Positions 7,265 to 14,810 of a DNA stretch of 64,000 nt are shown in pieces. The stretch covers positions 248,001 to 312,000 of the forward strand of contig NZ_ASWB01000002.1 of NCBI RefSeq assembly GCF_000407445.1, read 5' to 3'. Source of the stretch: Enterococcus moraviensis ATCC BAA-383 (GTDB taxonomy: Bacteria; Bacillota; Bacilli; Lactobacillales; Enterococcaceae). The notes under the pieces are model-generated. The model ran no database searches and was not told the DNA's origin. It worked only from the letters and a program-made list of their open reading frames with translations. The translations under genes were made by a program, and so were the position numbers. Position 1 is the first letter of the stretch; the number at the start of each line of letters is the position of its first letter.

Positions 7265-8299
7265 GTGAATAAAATGAAAAGAGGTAGACAGTCAAATTTT
7301 GAGTTATTTCGCATACTTAGTGCATTTTTAATTATTATGCATCACTATGCTATCCACTCAACTTGGCATTTTGAAGAAGGGACAATCAACAAGCAAATAT
7401 TTCTTGATATTGTTGGCTCAGCAGGAAAATTTGGAGTGAATTGTTTTTTACTCATTAGTGGGTATTTTTTAGTTAAAACGAGCTTTAAACCAAAAAAAAT
7501 ATTTTTGTTATGGTTTGAAGTTTTTTTTTATTCGGTTGGTATTTTTTTAGTAATGGTGTTTTATTCGAAAGAGGCTCCGATTTTAGATTGGAAAAATCTA
7601 ATTACAGTAGGAATGCCGATAACATTTAATCAGTATTGGTTTGTCAGTTACTATGTATTATTTTATTGTTTAGCGCCTATCATGAACATTTTAGTTAAAC
7701 ATATGGTTAGAAGGCAACATATCTTTATCTTACTAATATTATTTGTCTTTTTATCGATTAAACCCGTGATCATGACGCTAAACGGTATGCATAGTAATAC
7801 TGAAAATGGCCTTTGGTTTCTTTTTGTATACCTAATTGCTGCGTATATCAGAGAGTATCCAGAATATTTTTCGAAAAGTGCAAAGAATTACTTTCTAAAA
7901 AGTTTTGTTATCGTGAGTGTAATTTTTTTGCTGATTATTGAGCTTGATAAGTACAATTTAGAAGCAAAAAATACTCTTTCCAAAAGTTTGATTTTTGATA
8001 TTAGTAGTCCTATTTATCTCGTGTTAGCTGTGTTTCTTTTTTGTGGATTCAAAAACTGGAGAGTGCGGACTATTCCAGTGATAAATTTAGTAGGTTCAGC
8101 AACTTTAGGTGTTTATCTTATACATGATAATAAATTTGTCCGTCCCTATTTATGGAAAGAATTGACAGCTTACAAAGAGTCATATAATGATTCAAATTTG
8201 GTAGTAGAAACAATTATTATTGTGGTATCTGTTTACTTTATTTGTTCGTTTATTGATATTTTTAGGCAAAAAATATTTAAAATAGTACACATTGCTTAA
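7265..8299 (+). CDS. acyltransferase family 3 membrane protein
   Basis: This 344-residue protein is mostly hydrophobic with around ten predicted membrane segments. The family hallmarks are the N-terminal RQSNFELFRILSAFLIIMHHY, where the His-His pair is the conserved catalytic-type motif, and GKFGVNCFLLISGYF. Acyltransferase-3 proteins O-acylate cell-wall or exported glycans; the target here is not known. GTG at 7265 is kept because AAGGAG lies 5 bases upstream, whereas ATG at 7274 is 14 bases away. It is a single gene, closed by a terminator. Confidence 0.8.
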   Translation: MNKMKRGRQSNFELFRILSAFLIIMHHYAIHSTWHFEEGTINKQIFLDIVGSAGKFGVNCFLLISGYFLVKTSFKPKKIFLLWFEVFFYSVGIFLVMVFYSKEAPILDWKNLITVGMPITFNQYWFVSYYVLFYCLAPIMNILVKHMVRRQHIFILLILFVFLSIKPVIMTLNGMHSNTENGLWFLFVYLIAAYIREYPEYFSKSAKNYFLKSFVIVSVIFLLIIELDKYNLEAKNTLSKSLIFDISSPIYLVLAVFLFCGFKNWRVRTIPVINLVGSATLGVYLIHDNKFVRPYLWKELTAYKESYNDSNLVVETIIIVVSVYFICSFIDIFRQKIFKIVHIA

Positions 8300-8306
8300 T
8301 TAAAAG

Positions 8307-8352
8307 AAAAACTAGTTGGCGGTTTAGACATTCCGCACAACTAGTTTTTTTT
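8307..8352. terminator. bidirectional terminator
   Basis: AAAAACTAGTTG pairs with CAACTAGTTTTT and contains an inner GCGG/CCGC stem. It separates the convergent acyltransferase and exonuclease genes. Confidence 0.85.
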
Positions 8353-8359
8353 GCAAGAT

Positions 8360-8893
8360 TTATTTTATCGTAACGAGTTTCTTCAAAGGCTCCACACCAA
8401 AATGTTTTTCTTGATAGAGTAAAATTTCGGCACAAGCTCGACTATCTTCCAGTGCATCATGGTGATTATTCAACTGGATATCTAGCGTATCACAAATCGT
8501 GTTCAATTTGTGATTTGGAAGTTCAGGAAATAACTTACGACTCGTTTTGACAGTACACAATGAAAGATAATTCGGCTGATTGATTCCGTAATAATCCAAG
8601 CATCCAGATAAAACGCCACAGTCAAAGGGAGCATTATGAGCAACCACTAAACTATTTGGTTTGAAACAAGATTGGATTTGCTGCCAAACATCAGGAAACT
8701 TTGGTGCATCAACGACATCTTCTGGTTTAATACCATGGATCTGAATATTTTTCCAGAAAAAATCTGTTTCTGGCTTAATGAGAGAATAGTATTCATCAAC
8801 GATTTTATTATTTTCTACCTTTACTAATGCGACAGAACAAGCGCTATGCTTAGCATAACTGGCTGTTTCAAAGTCTATGGAATAAAAATTCAT
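8360..8893 (-). CDS. DnaQ-like DEDDh 3'-5' exonuclease
   Basis: This 177-residue protein is a stand-alone exonuclease domain. Exo I is YSIDFETA, exo II is VVAHNAPFDCGVL and exo III is HHDALEDSRACAEI, giving the Asp-Glu-Asp-Asp metal ligands and the histidine of the DEDDh type. It resembles the epsilon proofreading domain but has no polymerase attached, so a role in DNA repair or RNA trimming is inferred. ATG at 8893 is chosen because AAAGGG lies about 9 bases upstream; the ATG at 8899 is too close to it. Confidence 0.85.
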   Translation of the reverse strand: MNFYSIDFETASYAKHSACSVALVKVENNKIVDEYYSLIKPETDFFWKNIQIHGIKPEDVVDAPKFPDVWQQIQSCFKPNSLVVAHNAPFDCGVLSGCLDYYGINQPNYLSLCTVKTSRKLFPELPNHKLNTICDTLDIQLNNHHDALEDSRACAEILLYQEKHFGVEPLKKLVTIK

Positions 8894-8996
8894 GTTCATT
8901 ATCCCTTTCAGTTCTAAATTAATTCATACATGCAGTATAACAAAATAAATAGCAGATAGTAAGCCTAATTCTAAAATATTAACAGAAATTAAATGA

Positions 8997-9022
8997 AAAA
9001 CGAGAGAAGCGTCCTCTCGTTA
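8997..9022 (-). terminator. terminator after exodeoxyribonuclease gene
   Basis: AACGAGAG and CTCTCGTT pair around a seven-base loop; reading on the minus strand the stem is followed by a T-run. It overlaps the stop codon of the gene. Confidence 0.75.
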
Positions 9023-9778
9023 AGCAATCGTTAAATCAACCTCAACTGGACAATGATCACTACCAGTAATTTCAGTGTGGATCTTTGCACTTGTCAAAGT
9101 CTCTTTTAAACCATCAGAAACGACAAAATAATCGATTCTCCATCCAGCATTATTTTTCCGAGCATTAAAACGGTAGCTCCACCAAGAATAAACGCCTTCT
9201 TTATCAGGATAGAAATAGCGGTATGTATCAATAAAACCACTATCCAATAATTCTGTAAATTTTCCACGTTCTTCTGGCGTAAAACCAGCATTTTTTTGGT
9301 TGGTTTTCCAGTTTTTCAAATCGATATTTTGATGAGCAACATTTAAGTCACCACATAAAATCACTGGTTTTACTTTGCTCAATTCGTTTAAATAGTCACG
9401 AAAAGCATCTTCCCAAGTCATGCGGTAATCCAAACGTTTCAATTCATTTTGTGAGTTTGGGGTATAGCATGTGATCATAAAGAAGTTTGGATATTCTAAA
9501 GTAATCAAGCGTCCTTCTTGGTCATGTTCTTCAAGTCCCATGCCATAACGCACATTGAGTGCTTCTTCTTTAGCAAAAATTGCTGTTCCAGAGTAGCCTT
9601 TTTTCTCAGCGTAATTCCAATACTGATGATAGCCAGGTAGATCCAGATCGATTTGACCTTCTTGTAATTTTGTTTCTTGTAAACAGAAAAAGTCTGCATC
9701 TAATTCGTTAAATACTTCCATGAAGTTCTTTTTAACAACAGCACGTAAGCCGTTGACATTCCATGATATACATTTCAT
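9020..9778 (-). CDS. xth: exodeoxyribonuclease III / AP endonuclease
   Basis: This 252-residue protein is a complete EEP-family nuclease: MKCISWNVNGLRA at the N terminus (metal-binding Asn), CLQETKL (catalytic Glu), CGDLNVAHQNIDLKN (Asp/Asn pair), SWWSYRFNARKNNAGWRIDYF and the terminal GSDHCPV (catalytic Asp-His). It cuts DNA at abasic sites and trims 3' ends during base excision repair in the cytoplasm. It is alone in its transcription unit. Confidence 0.92.
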   Translation of the reverse strand: MKCISWNVNGLRAVVKKNFMEVFNELDADFFCLQETKLQEGQIDLDLPGYHQYWNYAEKKGYSGTAIFAKEEALNVRYGMGLEEHDQEGRLITLEYPNFFMITCYTPNSQNELKRLDYRMTWEDAFRDYLNELSKVKPVILCGDLNVAHQNIDLKNWKTNQKNAGFTPEERGKFTELLDSGFIDTYRYFYPDKEGVYSWWSYRFNARKNNAGWRIDYFVVSDGLKETLTSAKIHTEITGSDHCPVEVDLTIA

Positions 9779-9978
9779 ATTTGGACCTCCTAAAAATTAC
9801 ATGATCTATTCTTTATTGTGAATAAGACTTTAGAATAGTTTACCATACATAATCTAGATTTTGGTATTCTTTGCTAATTTTCTGAATCCGAGTGGATCAT
9901 ATCATTTTTGTATTCAGGTATTTAGATTTGTGATAAAGTTATAGGGAAAGAAGTAGGATTCTGCTTAAATTTTTTAGA

Positions 9979-11235
9979 GTGAAAGGGTTTATTAAATTGA
10001 CTATTAAAGAGACGGGTTTATTGATATACGGAATTGTATTAAGTAGTATTATTGGTGTGATAGCATTTATCTTTTTAAGATTAGAAGGAATAGGATCGGA
10101 AGCACTTTGGAATTTAGTAACACCAGATAATCATTTTCGAGTGTTGTATATTTTGGGCATTACTTTAATCGGTGGTTTTTTATTAGGATTTTATCGAAAA
10201 AAATGGGGAAATTTACCTCATACGGTTCATGATTCAGTGGCAGAATTAAAACAAACAAAAACATTAGATCATAGTAGTGTTTTTCGTAGCCTGTTGATTG
10301 CTCTTATTGTGTTGGTTTTTGGTGCAGGCGTTGGTCCAGAGGCGGGATTACTAAGTGCAGTTATTTATTTATCTGTTTGGCAAGCGGATAAAATGCGTTA
10401 TTATTATTTTAATTATGATGAGCTAAAAGACGCAGCTATGTCAAAAAGAATAGTACGCTTAATGGATCCCAAAAGATATTTGTTGTCATACGACGAAAAA
10501 AGAGCTGTAGAAGAACAACAAAAAATGAAAAAAAAGCTCTTTTATCTATTATTTATTGTTAATGGGTTAGTCACGTTTGTTCTTCTGATGAAAATGACTG
10601 GGCAGCCTTCCTTTGTTTCGAAAATGGGTGAATCCAATTGGGTATGGAAAAATCTGTGGATAGGATTGCCTTTGATCGTTTTTGGGGTCTTATTTGGAAA
10701 ATGTTACAGTCTGTTTACTCTTTTTCTGAAGAAACGCTTCGATTTTTGGCAAGAGTTTCCGATTCGGAAGGCATTGATTGGCTCAGTAGCAATTTTTCTA
10801 ATAGGTATTTTTTTCCCTAACTTACTCTTTTCTGGACAACTATCGCTGTCACTTGCTCCATTTGTAGGAAGCGAAGCTTCATTTTTAGTATTGACGATGA
10901 TTGCGTTGCTCAAATTGTTATTCCTACAAATCTGTCTGAATACAGGTTGGATTGGTGGAGATATTTTCCCTATCGTATTTGCGGCAATCATTCAAGGATT
11001 TGCTGTATCACAATTAATTCCACAAACGGACCGCTTATTGATTGTTGCTGTTGTGAGTACCAGTATTGCAATTGCGATTATCAAAGCACCCTTTCCAGTA
11101 GGACTATTTATGATGTTATTTTTCCCAATCAATTTAAGCCCAATTATTTTAGCGGTAGCAACTATTTTATTTCTTGCGAAAAAAGGGTCAAATCGATTCA
11201 TCCAAAAGAAAACAGTGAATCAAAAAATAGAATAA
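9979..11235 (+). CDS. ClC-family chloride channel/antiporter
   Basis: This membrane protein of about 418 residues has roughly ten hydrophobic helices. The ClC selectivity-filter motif appears as FGAGVGPEAGLLSA near residue 115, and the second pore motif as NTGWIGGDIFPIVFAA. The usual GREGP is GVGPEAG here, so ion specificity and coupling may differ from E. coli ClC. A charged loop (residues about 140-185, KRIVRLMDPKRYLLSYDEKR) is an insertion. The start is uncertain: GTG at 9979 lacks a clear ribosome site, and an in-frame TTG at 9997 has AAAGGG about 9 bases upstream. Confidence 0.8.
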   Translation: MKGFIKLTIKETGLLIYGIVLSSIIGVIAFIFLRLEGIGSEALWNLVTPDNHFRVLYILGITLIGGFLLGFYRKKWGNLPHTVHDSVAELKQTKTLDHSSVFRSLLIALIVLVFGAGVGPEAGLLSAVIYLSVWQADKMRYYYFNYDELKDAAMSKRIVRLMDPKRYLLSYDEKRAVEEQQKMKKKLFYLLFIVNGLVTFVLLMKMTGQPSFVSKMGESNWVWKNLWIGLPLIVFGVLFGKCYSLFTLFLKKRFDFWQEFPIRKALIGSVAIFLIGIFFPNLLFSGQLSLSLAPFVGSEASFLVLTMIALLKLLFLQICLNTGWIGGDIFPIVFAAIIQGFAVSQLIPQTDRLLIVAVVSTSIAIAIIKAPFPVGLFMMLFFPINLSPIILAVATILFLAKKGSNRFIQKKTVNQKIE

Positions 11236-11294
11236 AATATCATGTATCGGACTAAGAATATTTTTATGTGAATAGGCGTTGTTGTCTTAGAACT

Positions 11295-11351
11295 ATCGAG
11301 TAAAAAAGTATTTTTACTCGATACTAAGCGACCAAAGCATCCTTCATGCTT
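11295..11351. terminator. two hairpins after the ClC gene
   Basis: ATCGAGTAAAAA (11295-11306) and TTTTTACTCGAT (11311-11322) form a perfect 12-bp stem with a four-base loop; AAGCAT-CCTTC-ATGCTT follows near 11335-11351. The U-run lies inside the stem rather than after it, so strength as a terminator is uncertain. Confidence 0.55.
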
Positions 11352-11455
11352 GTTATTCATAATGAACCAAGAAATACAGTTCACTTTCTTAACGCCCATC
11401 TGAAAATAAGCTACTGATTATGTTACTCTATCTTAGTTCAACCTAAGGTGTATCA

Positions 11456-12583
11456 TTAATGGCTATCTAAAACTTTTTTGTAGTCATAACCTATTTCTTT
11501 TTGTAGATTAGAATTAGTATTGTGTTGATATCGTGTTATTTGATTTTTAATTAATGATTTGAAAAAAGGCCCATTTGGTGAATAACTTGTGTTGTATAAT
11601 GGCACTGTTATTGTAGACTCAATCTTTTTAGTCGCTTTTGTATACTTTGAATTACTAGTAGAGTATTTAACAGAATAAATAATTTTACTGCTCTGATTTG
11701 GCACTATAAATAAATTAATCTGTTCGGTGGAATTAGCAGCAATCTTTTTATTTACAGGTACAGAATATTTATTAGATGCATTGTTGACATCTAGTAAAAG
11801 AACAGCTGTTTTATCTCGACCACCTGCACCCATACCACCAAATGTAAAACTTTTAGCTGATCTATTATAGTAGATGGGATGTATTTCAAATTTTTTATTA
11901 GATACTAACTCAGTTATTTCAAATTTAATAGCATGATATTTTTCGTTCTTTTCAAATAGTTTATGTAGTTCATCTGAAAGGTTCAATTCAAAAGATTTTA
12001 AAATATCACCAGAATATAGTAAATCCTTTCTTTTTGTTTTAGTCAAGAATAAGTTTTCGACATCTTTAGATGATAATTTGTTTTGTACTTGGTCAATATC
12101 TTCAAATGTAACTAACAGCTCGAACTCTGAATTTTTCGAATTTTCTAAACCGTTGTTGATAATAAAAATTATTAATTTATTATCCTCCAAACCGTAACTA
12201 ACTTCTAAGTCAGCTTCTTTTATCGGCTGAATGTCGTCTATTTCAATAGTTGCATCAGAAACTATTAAATTTTTTGAGGTACTATTTTGTAGAGTAGATA
12301 CATTCGTAAGAAAGAAATAAGAATCATTTGATTCTTGAATCTCCGTTGGTTTTGCTATGACATATGAGTTATTTAACGATTCAGGATTATAGACTGGTTC
12401 AGTCTTATTCTGAGTGACTTCTATAGTACCTAGAAATGGAATAATTACTTTTTCTGTGATGGTAATTATAGAAAGAATAGCCGGAATAATAGATATAAAT
12501 AGCATAATTCGGCCGTTCCTTTGTTTTTGAGTAGTTTTCAATCTTTTTTCTTTTCTGGGAATAATAAACACCTCCATTAACAA
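11456..12583 (-). CDS. uncharacterised membrane-anchored protein
   Basis: Not recognised. The product is up to 375 residues: a basic N terminus (RKEKRLKTTQKQRNGR), one membrane segment (LFISIIPAILSIITITEKVI) and a long, probably extracytoplasmic part rich in Asn, Ser, Thr and beta-type segments, with a glycine patch FGGMGAGGRDKTAV. No enzyme motif is visible. The start is unclear: TTG at 12583 and ATG at 12577 lack a ribosome site, while a strong GGAGGTG (about 12575-12569) points to a start just after it, where the first in-frame candidate would be a rare ATT codon. It has no operon partner. Confidence 0.5.
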   Translation of the reverse strand: MLMEVFIIPRKEKRLKTTQKQRNGRIMLFISIIPAILSIITITEKVIIPFLGTIEVTQNKTEPVYNPESLNNSYVIAKPTEIQESNDSYFFLTNVSTLQNSTSKNLIVSDATIEIDDIQPIKEADLEVSYGLEDNKLIIFIINNGLENSKNSEFELLVTFEDIDQVQNKLSSKDVENLFLTKTKRKDLLYSGDILKSFELNLSDELHKLFEKNEKYHAIKFEITELVSNKKFEIHPIYYNRSAKSFTFGGMGAGGRDKTAVLLLDVNNASNKYSVPVNKKIAANSTEQINLFIVPNQSSKIIYSVKYSTSNSKYTKATKKIESTITVPLYNTSYSPNGPFFKSLIKNQITRYQHNTNSNLQKEIGYDYKKVLDSH

Positions 12584-12677
12584 TTATACCATTAAACTAT
12601 ATAATAAGAAATAAGTTACTTTTTGATAATAAGGTCATTTTAATTATAGTGAAAGTTATTTATAGAATTAGGCGAAG

Positions 12678-12716
12678 AGGAGATGTCAATAATGAGACAT
12701 CTCCTCGTTTTTACTT
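12678..12716. terminator. hairpin at the end of the 12711 gene
   Basis: GAGGAGATGTC and GACATCTCCTC pair around AATAAT. The T-run (TTTTTA) is on the plus-strand side. Confidence 0.5.
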
Positions 12717-13004
12717 GTTCATAAAATGAGTGGTTACTTTTCTTTCACGATCTAATTTATGAATTTTGATTTGTTCAGCTTCCACCAAACGGATAAATTC
12801 TGTGAAAAAAGCGTGGAACAAATGACCACAAGCATAATATTCTTTGATGACTTTTTTCTTGTTTATCGGACCTGTTCGGAATTGGAAGAAATGATCTAAT
12901 ATGGCAAGAGGTTCTTGCCAAGAGTCAAAATGATCTAGTAAATCTTGTAAATCAGTAATGTCTTGATAAGGGATTGCTTTTAGATTATGTAACTCGTTTT
13001 TCAT
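12711..13004 (-). CDS. hypothetical protein, 97 aa
   Basis: Not recognised as a named family. The product is short, soluble and predicted helical, with aromatic and acidic clusters (LLDHFDSWQEPLAILDHFFQF) and a basic C terminus. A good AAGGAGAG ribosome site precedes its ATG, which supports it being a real gene. It borders the accessory island. No catalytic motif or membrane segment can be seen. Confidence 0.6.
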   Translation of the reverse strand: MKNELHNLKAIPYQDITDLQDLLDHFDSWQEPLAILDHFFQFRTGPINKKKVIKEYYACGHLFHAFFTEFIRLVEAEQIKIHKLDRERKVTTHFMNK

Positions 13005-13089
13005 AACGGTTCTCTCCTTTTTTTAGCACTGAATTTCGTACTTCAGCGCTTCTTAATGTATGCATTGACTTAGGCAACTTATTAAATTA

Positions 13090-13152
13090 GCGGTAGAAAT
13101 GACTAGTGAATGCTCATTGTCAGTCTGGTAGAATTTCTATCGCCTTTTTTGG
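13090..13152 (+). terminator. terminator-like structured element
   Basis: GCGGTAGAAAT pairs with ATTTCTATCGC (one G-U pair) and is followed by CTTTTTT. The interior can form smaller hairpins. No plus-strand gene ends here, so it may belong to an unannotated small transcript. Confidence 0.45.
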
Positions 13153-13405
13153 GATAAAACAAAAAACGTTATTGGAGCAGTTAGTGAGAAAAAGTCACTT
13201 TTTCAAAAACTCCCTAAAAATGCCTCAATCCGAAAAGTGCATTGATTCCTTTTTTAGTTCAGTTGCTCAAAACTTAACGACTTTTTATCATCCTAAAACT
13301 ACCAATACCGCCATCAATTATCTAGAAAAAGTATGCAAACTTTATTAAGTACATGATTTTAACAAAAAGTTTCCAGACAGACTAGAAAATTCCAGTAAAA
13401 TTAGG

Positions 13406-13521
13406 TACAATAAAGAATGCTAGGACTTTGTGCTAGCAATTGGCAACTTGTATAGATAGATACCACTGTCTATGCAAGGCTTCATCAGTTGGTTGTCGCC
13501 AAGTGATGAAGTGCCTTTTTT
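13406..13521 (+). ncRNA. structured small RNA, copy 1 of 2 (unassigned)
   Basis: A promoter-like TTAGGTACAAT (-10 at 13406-13411) precedes a hairpin GCTAG-N9-CTAGC (13419-13437). The body is closed by GGCA (13442-13445) with TGCC (13512-13515) and holds two stems: CTTGTATAGA (13447-13456) with TCTATGCAAG (13469-13478), loop containing GATACCACTG; and CTTCATCA (13480-13487) with TGATGAAG (13504-13511), capped by TTGG-TTGTCG-CCAA. GGCAAC (13442-13447) can also pair with GTTGTC (13492-13497) as a pseudoknot. TTTTTT follows, so it ends as an intrinsic terminator. I cannot assign it to a known RNA family. Confidence 0.6.
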
Positions 13522-13565
13522 GTTTTAATTTGAAGCGAACCTCCTTTACTTGAATTTGTAGAATA

Positions 13566-13600
13566 GAAAAAACGATATCAGGAAATTTCCCAATATCGTC
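13566..13600 (-). terminator. minus-strand terminator between the two RNA copies
   Basis: ACGATAT and ATATCGT flank a near-palindromic GGAAATTTCC core; on the minus strand the stem is followed by TTTTTT. It implies a minus-strand transcript arising between the RNA copies, although no convincing coding sequence is visible there. Confidence 0.55.
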
Positions 13601-13682
13601 AGCAATAGTCTCTAAAAATCATCTACCACTTCCTCTGAAATAGTCCAAAAGTTAACAAACCTATGGCAAAATAGGTAAACTT

Positions 13683-13803
13683 TAGGTATAAGAAAAGAAG
13701 CTAGTACATGTTTCTAGCACTATTGGCAACTTGTTTGGGCAGATACCACTGTCGTTACAAGGCTTCAATTATTTGGTTGTCGCCAAATAATGAAGTGCCA
13801 ATT
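13683..13803 (+). ncRNA. structured small RNA, copy 2 of 2 (unassigned)
   Basis: This is a diverged second copy of the RNA at 13406. The order is the same: TTAGGTATAAG, hairpin GCTAG-N9-CTAGC (13700-13718), closing stem ATTGGCA (13722-13728) with TGCCAAT (13796-13802), a first arm opened by CTTGT and closed by ACAAG with loop AGATACCACTGTC, and a second arm CTTCA..TTATTTGG-TTGTCG-CCAAATAATGAAG. Stem bases differ from copy 1 while pairing is kept, and loop bases are identical, which is the mark of a conserved RNA fold. The T-run after it is weak. Confidence 0.6.
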
Positions 13804-13994
13804 TATTTTATATTCTGATTTGAACAGCTTGTTTACAGATGGGCTGTTTTCTTTGTTCTATTCTACCTCCTAAGTATATACGAAAAGAAGGCGAACACGC
13901 AACCAAATTTTCCTCTTAAACGCTATTAAATAACACGAAAAATCATTCCCTATATATAAGATAAAATAACAGAAAAAATAGTTTTATTTTCCAA

Positions 13995-14022
13995 ATTGGA
14001 AGTCATTGACTTCCAATTTTTT
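13995..14022 (+). terminator. terminator upstream of the LXG operon
   Basis: ATTGGAAGTC and GACTTCCAAT form a perfect 10-bp stem with loop ATT and a T-run. It isolates the LXG operon from the RNA region. Confidence 0.85.
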
Positions 14023-14089
14023 GTTTGATAAAGAAATTCATGTTAGAGATAGATAGAAATATGTGATTTAATTCGATATTTTATTAAGA

Positions 14090-14095
14090 TATACT
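14090..14095 (+). promoter_or_regulatory. candidate -10 box of the LXG operon
   Basis: TATACT lies about 40 bases before the first gene of the module. The -35 region (TTTAAT at 14067-14072, 17-base spacing) is poor. Confidence 0.35.
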
Positions 14096-14134
14096 TGATA
14101 TTAGGGTTGAAAAAAATATTAAGGAGTATGAAAA

Positions 14135-14422
14135 ATGATTGATGTTAACAGTGCAGAAGCTCAGAATCAGGCGACCAAGATTGGTCAAGCTAACGATAAA
14201 TTAACAATCTCCCAAACCGTAACCTTTTCTTCTGGGACAACGGTGCCAGGAAATTCCACAGCAACTACTACTTTTGAAGAATTTAAATCCTCTTCCACAA
14301 CAATCCAACAACTGTTAAGCCGTGATGTAGCGAATATTCACAGCGCTGTAGCAACGTTTGAACGAGCGGACTCCCAGACAAAACAGTTATTTGATAGACC
14401 CTTTACAGGTTTGATGAAATAG
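14135..14422 (+). CDS. DUF3130/TIGR04197-type small type VII secretion protein
   Basis: This 95-residue helical protein is a WXG100-sized factor of the DUF3130/TIGR04197 kind, with the pattern IDVNSAEAQNQATKIGQAN at the start and a Ser/Thr-rich middle. In other Firmicutes such proteins bind the helical LXG domain of the effector encoded downstream and present it to the type VII secretion system. No core secretion genes (essC, essB, yukD) are in the window, so this is an effector cassette that relies on machinery elsewhere. AAGGAG lies before its ATG. Confidence 0.75.
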   Translation: MIDVNSAEAQNQATKIGQANDKLTISQTVTFSSGTTVPGNSTATTTFEEFKSSSTTIQQLLSRDVANIHSAVATFERADSQTKQLFDRPFTGLMK

Positions 14423-14459
14423 CGAGGGATTGAAGTGTTTAAATTAAGGAGTGGGTGCT

Positions 14460-14810
14460 ATGAAAGAGAATGAGCTTAGAAAGAAGCGAATTGAAAACGA
14501 AGAAAAGCAAGAAAAAACTGTTCAGATTAGCCTGTTACTAGAACGTAAAATGGAAGAATATAGACAGCTGGCTGCGAAGGAACGGATACAAAATGAACGG
14601 ATATTAGCCTATTTTCACGGACAAGATGAATTTTCTTTTTTTGAAGATATTATTGAAGAAACTCGTATAGAAGAACGCCGATTTTTTGATGAAATGAATG
14701 AGGGACAGGAAATAGTAAACAAGGAAAAACGCCAATTAGAAGAGTATTCCGAAACCTTGTATGAAGCAGAATTACAAGCACTCAGAGAGGAGGATGATGC
14801 CGATGGTTAA
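14460..14810 (+). CDS. DUF3958-type LXG-associated coiled-coil protein
   Basis: This 116-residue protein is almost entirely charged helix (KENELRKKRIENEEKQEK, then KEKRQLEEYSETLYEAELQAL) and fits the DUF3958 family that accompanies DUF3130 and LXG genes. It is expected to act as the second targeting partner of the LXG domain. ATG at 14460 is chosen because AAGGAG lies 8 bases upstream; GTG at 14451 overlaps that site. Its stop overlaps the LXG start by 8 bases, which couples translation of the pair. Confidence 0.75.
   Translation: MKENELRKKRIENEEKQEKTVQISLLLERKMEEYRQLAAKERIQNERILAYFHGQDEFSFFEDIIEETRIEERRFFDEMNEGQEIVNKEKRQLEEYSETLYEAELQALREEDDADG

Noticed and set aside
9106-9699. Two minus-strand ORFs of about 60 codons inside the exonuclease III gene
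   Set aside because: They lie in another frame of a well-supported gene and have no ribosome site or family features.
10638-11255. Overlapping ORFs on both strands within the ClC gene
   Set aside because: The ClC frame has full family motifs; the others start inside it without ribosome sites.
13106-13348. 80-codon plus-strand ORF between the 12711 gene and the first RNA copy
   Set aside because: Its GTG start lies inside a terminator-like stem (13090-13152) and has no ribosome site; the sequence matches no family I know. The text near its end (NTAINYLEKVCKLY) looks protein-like, so a relic is possible, but I do not call it a gene.
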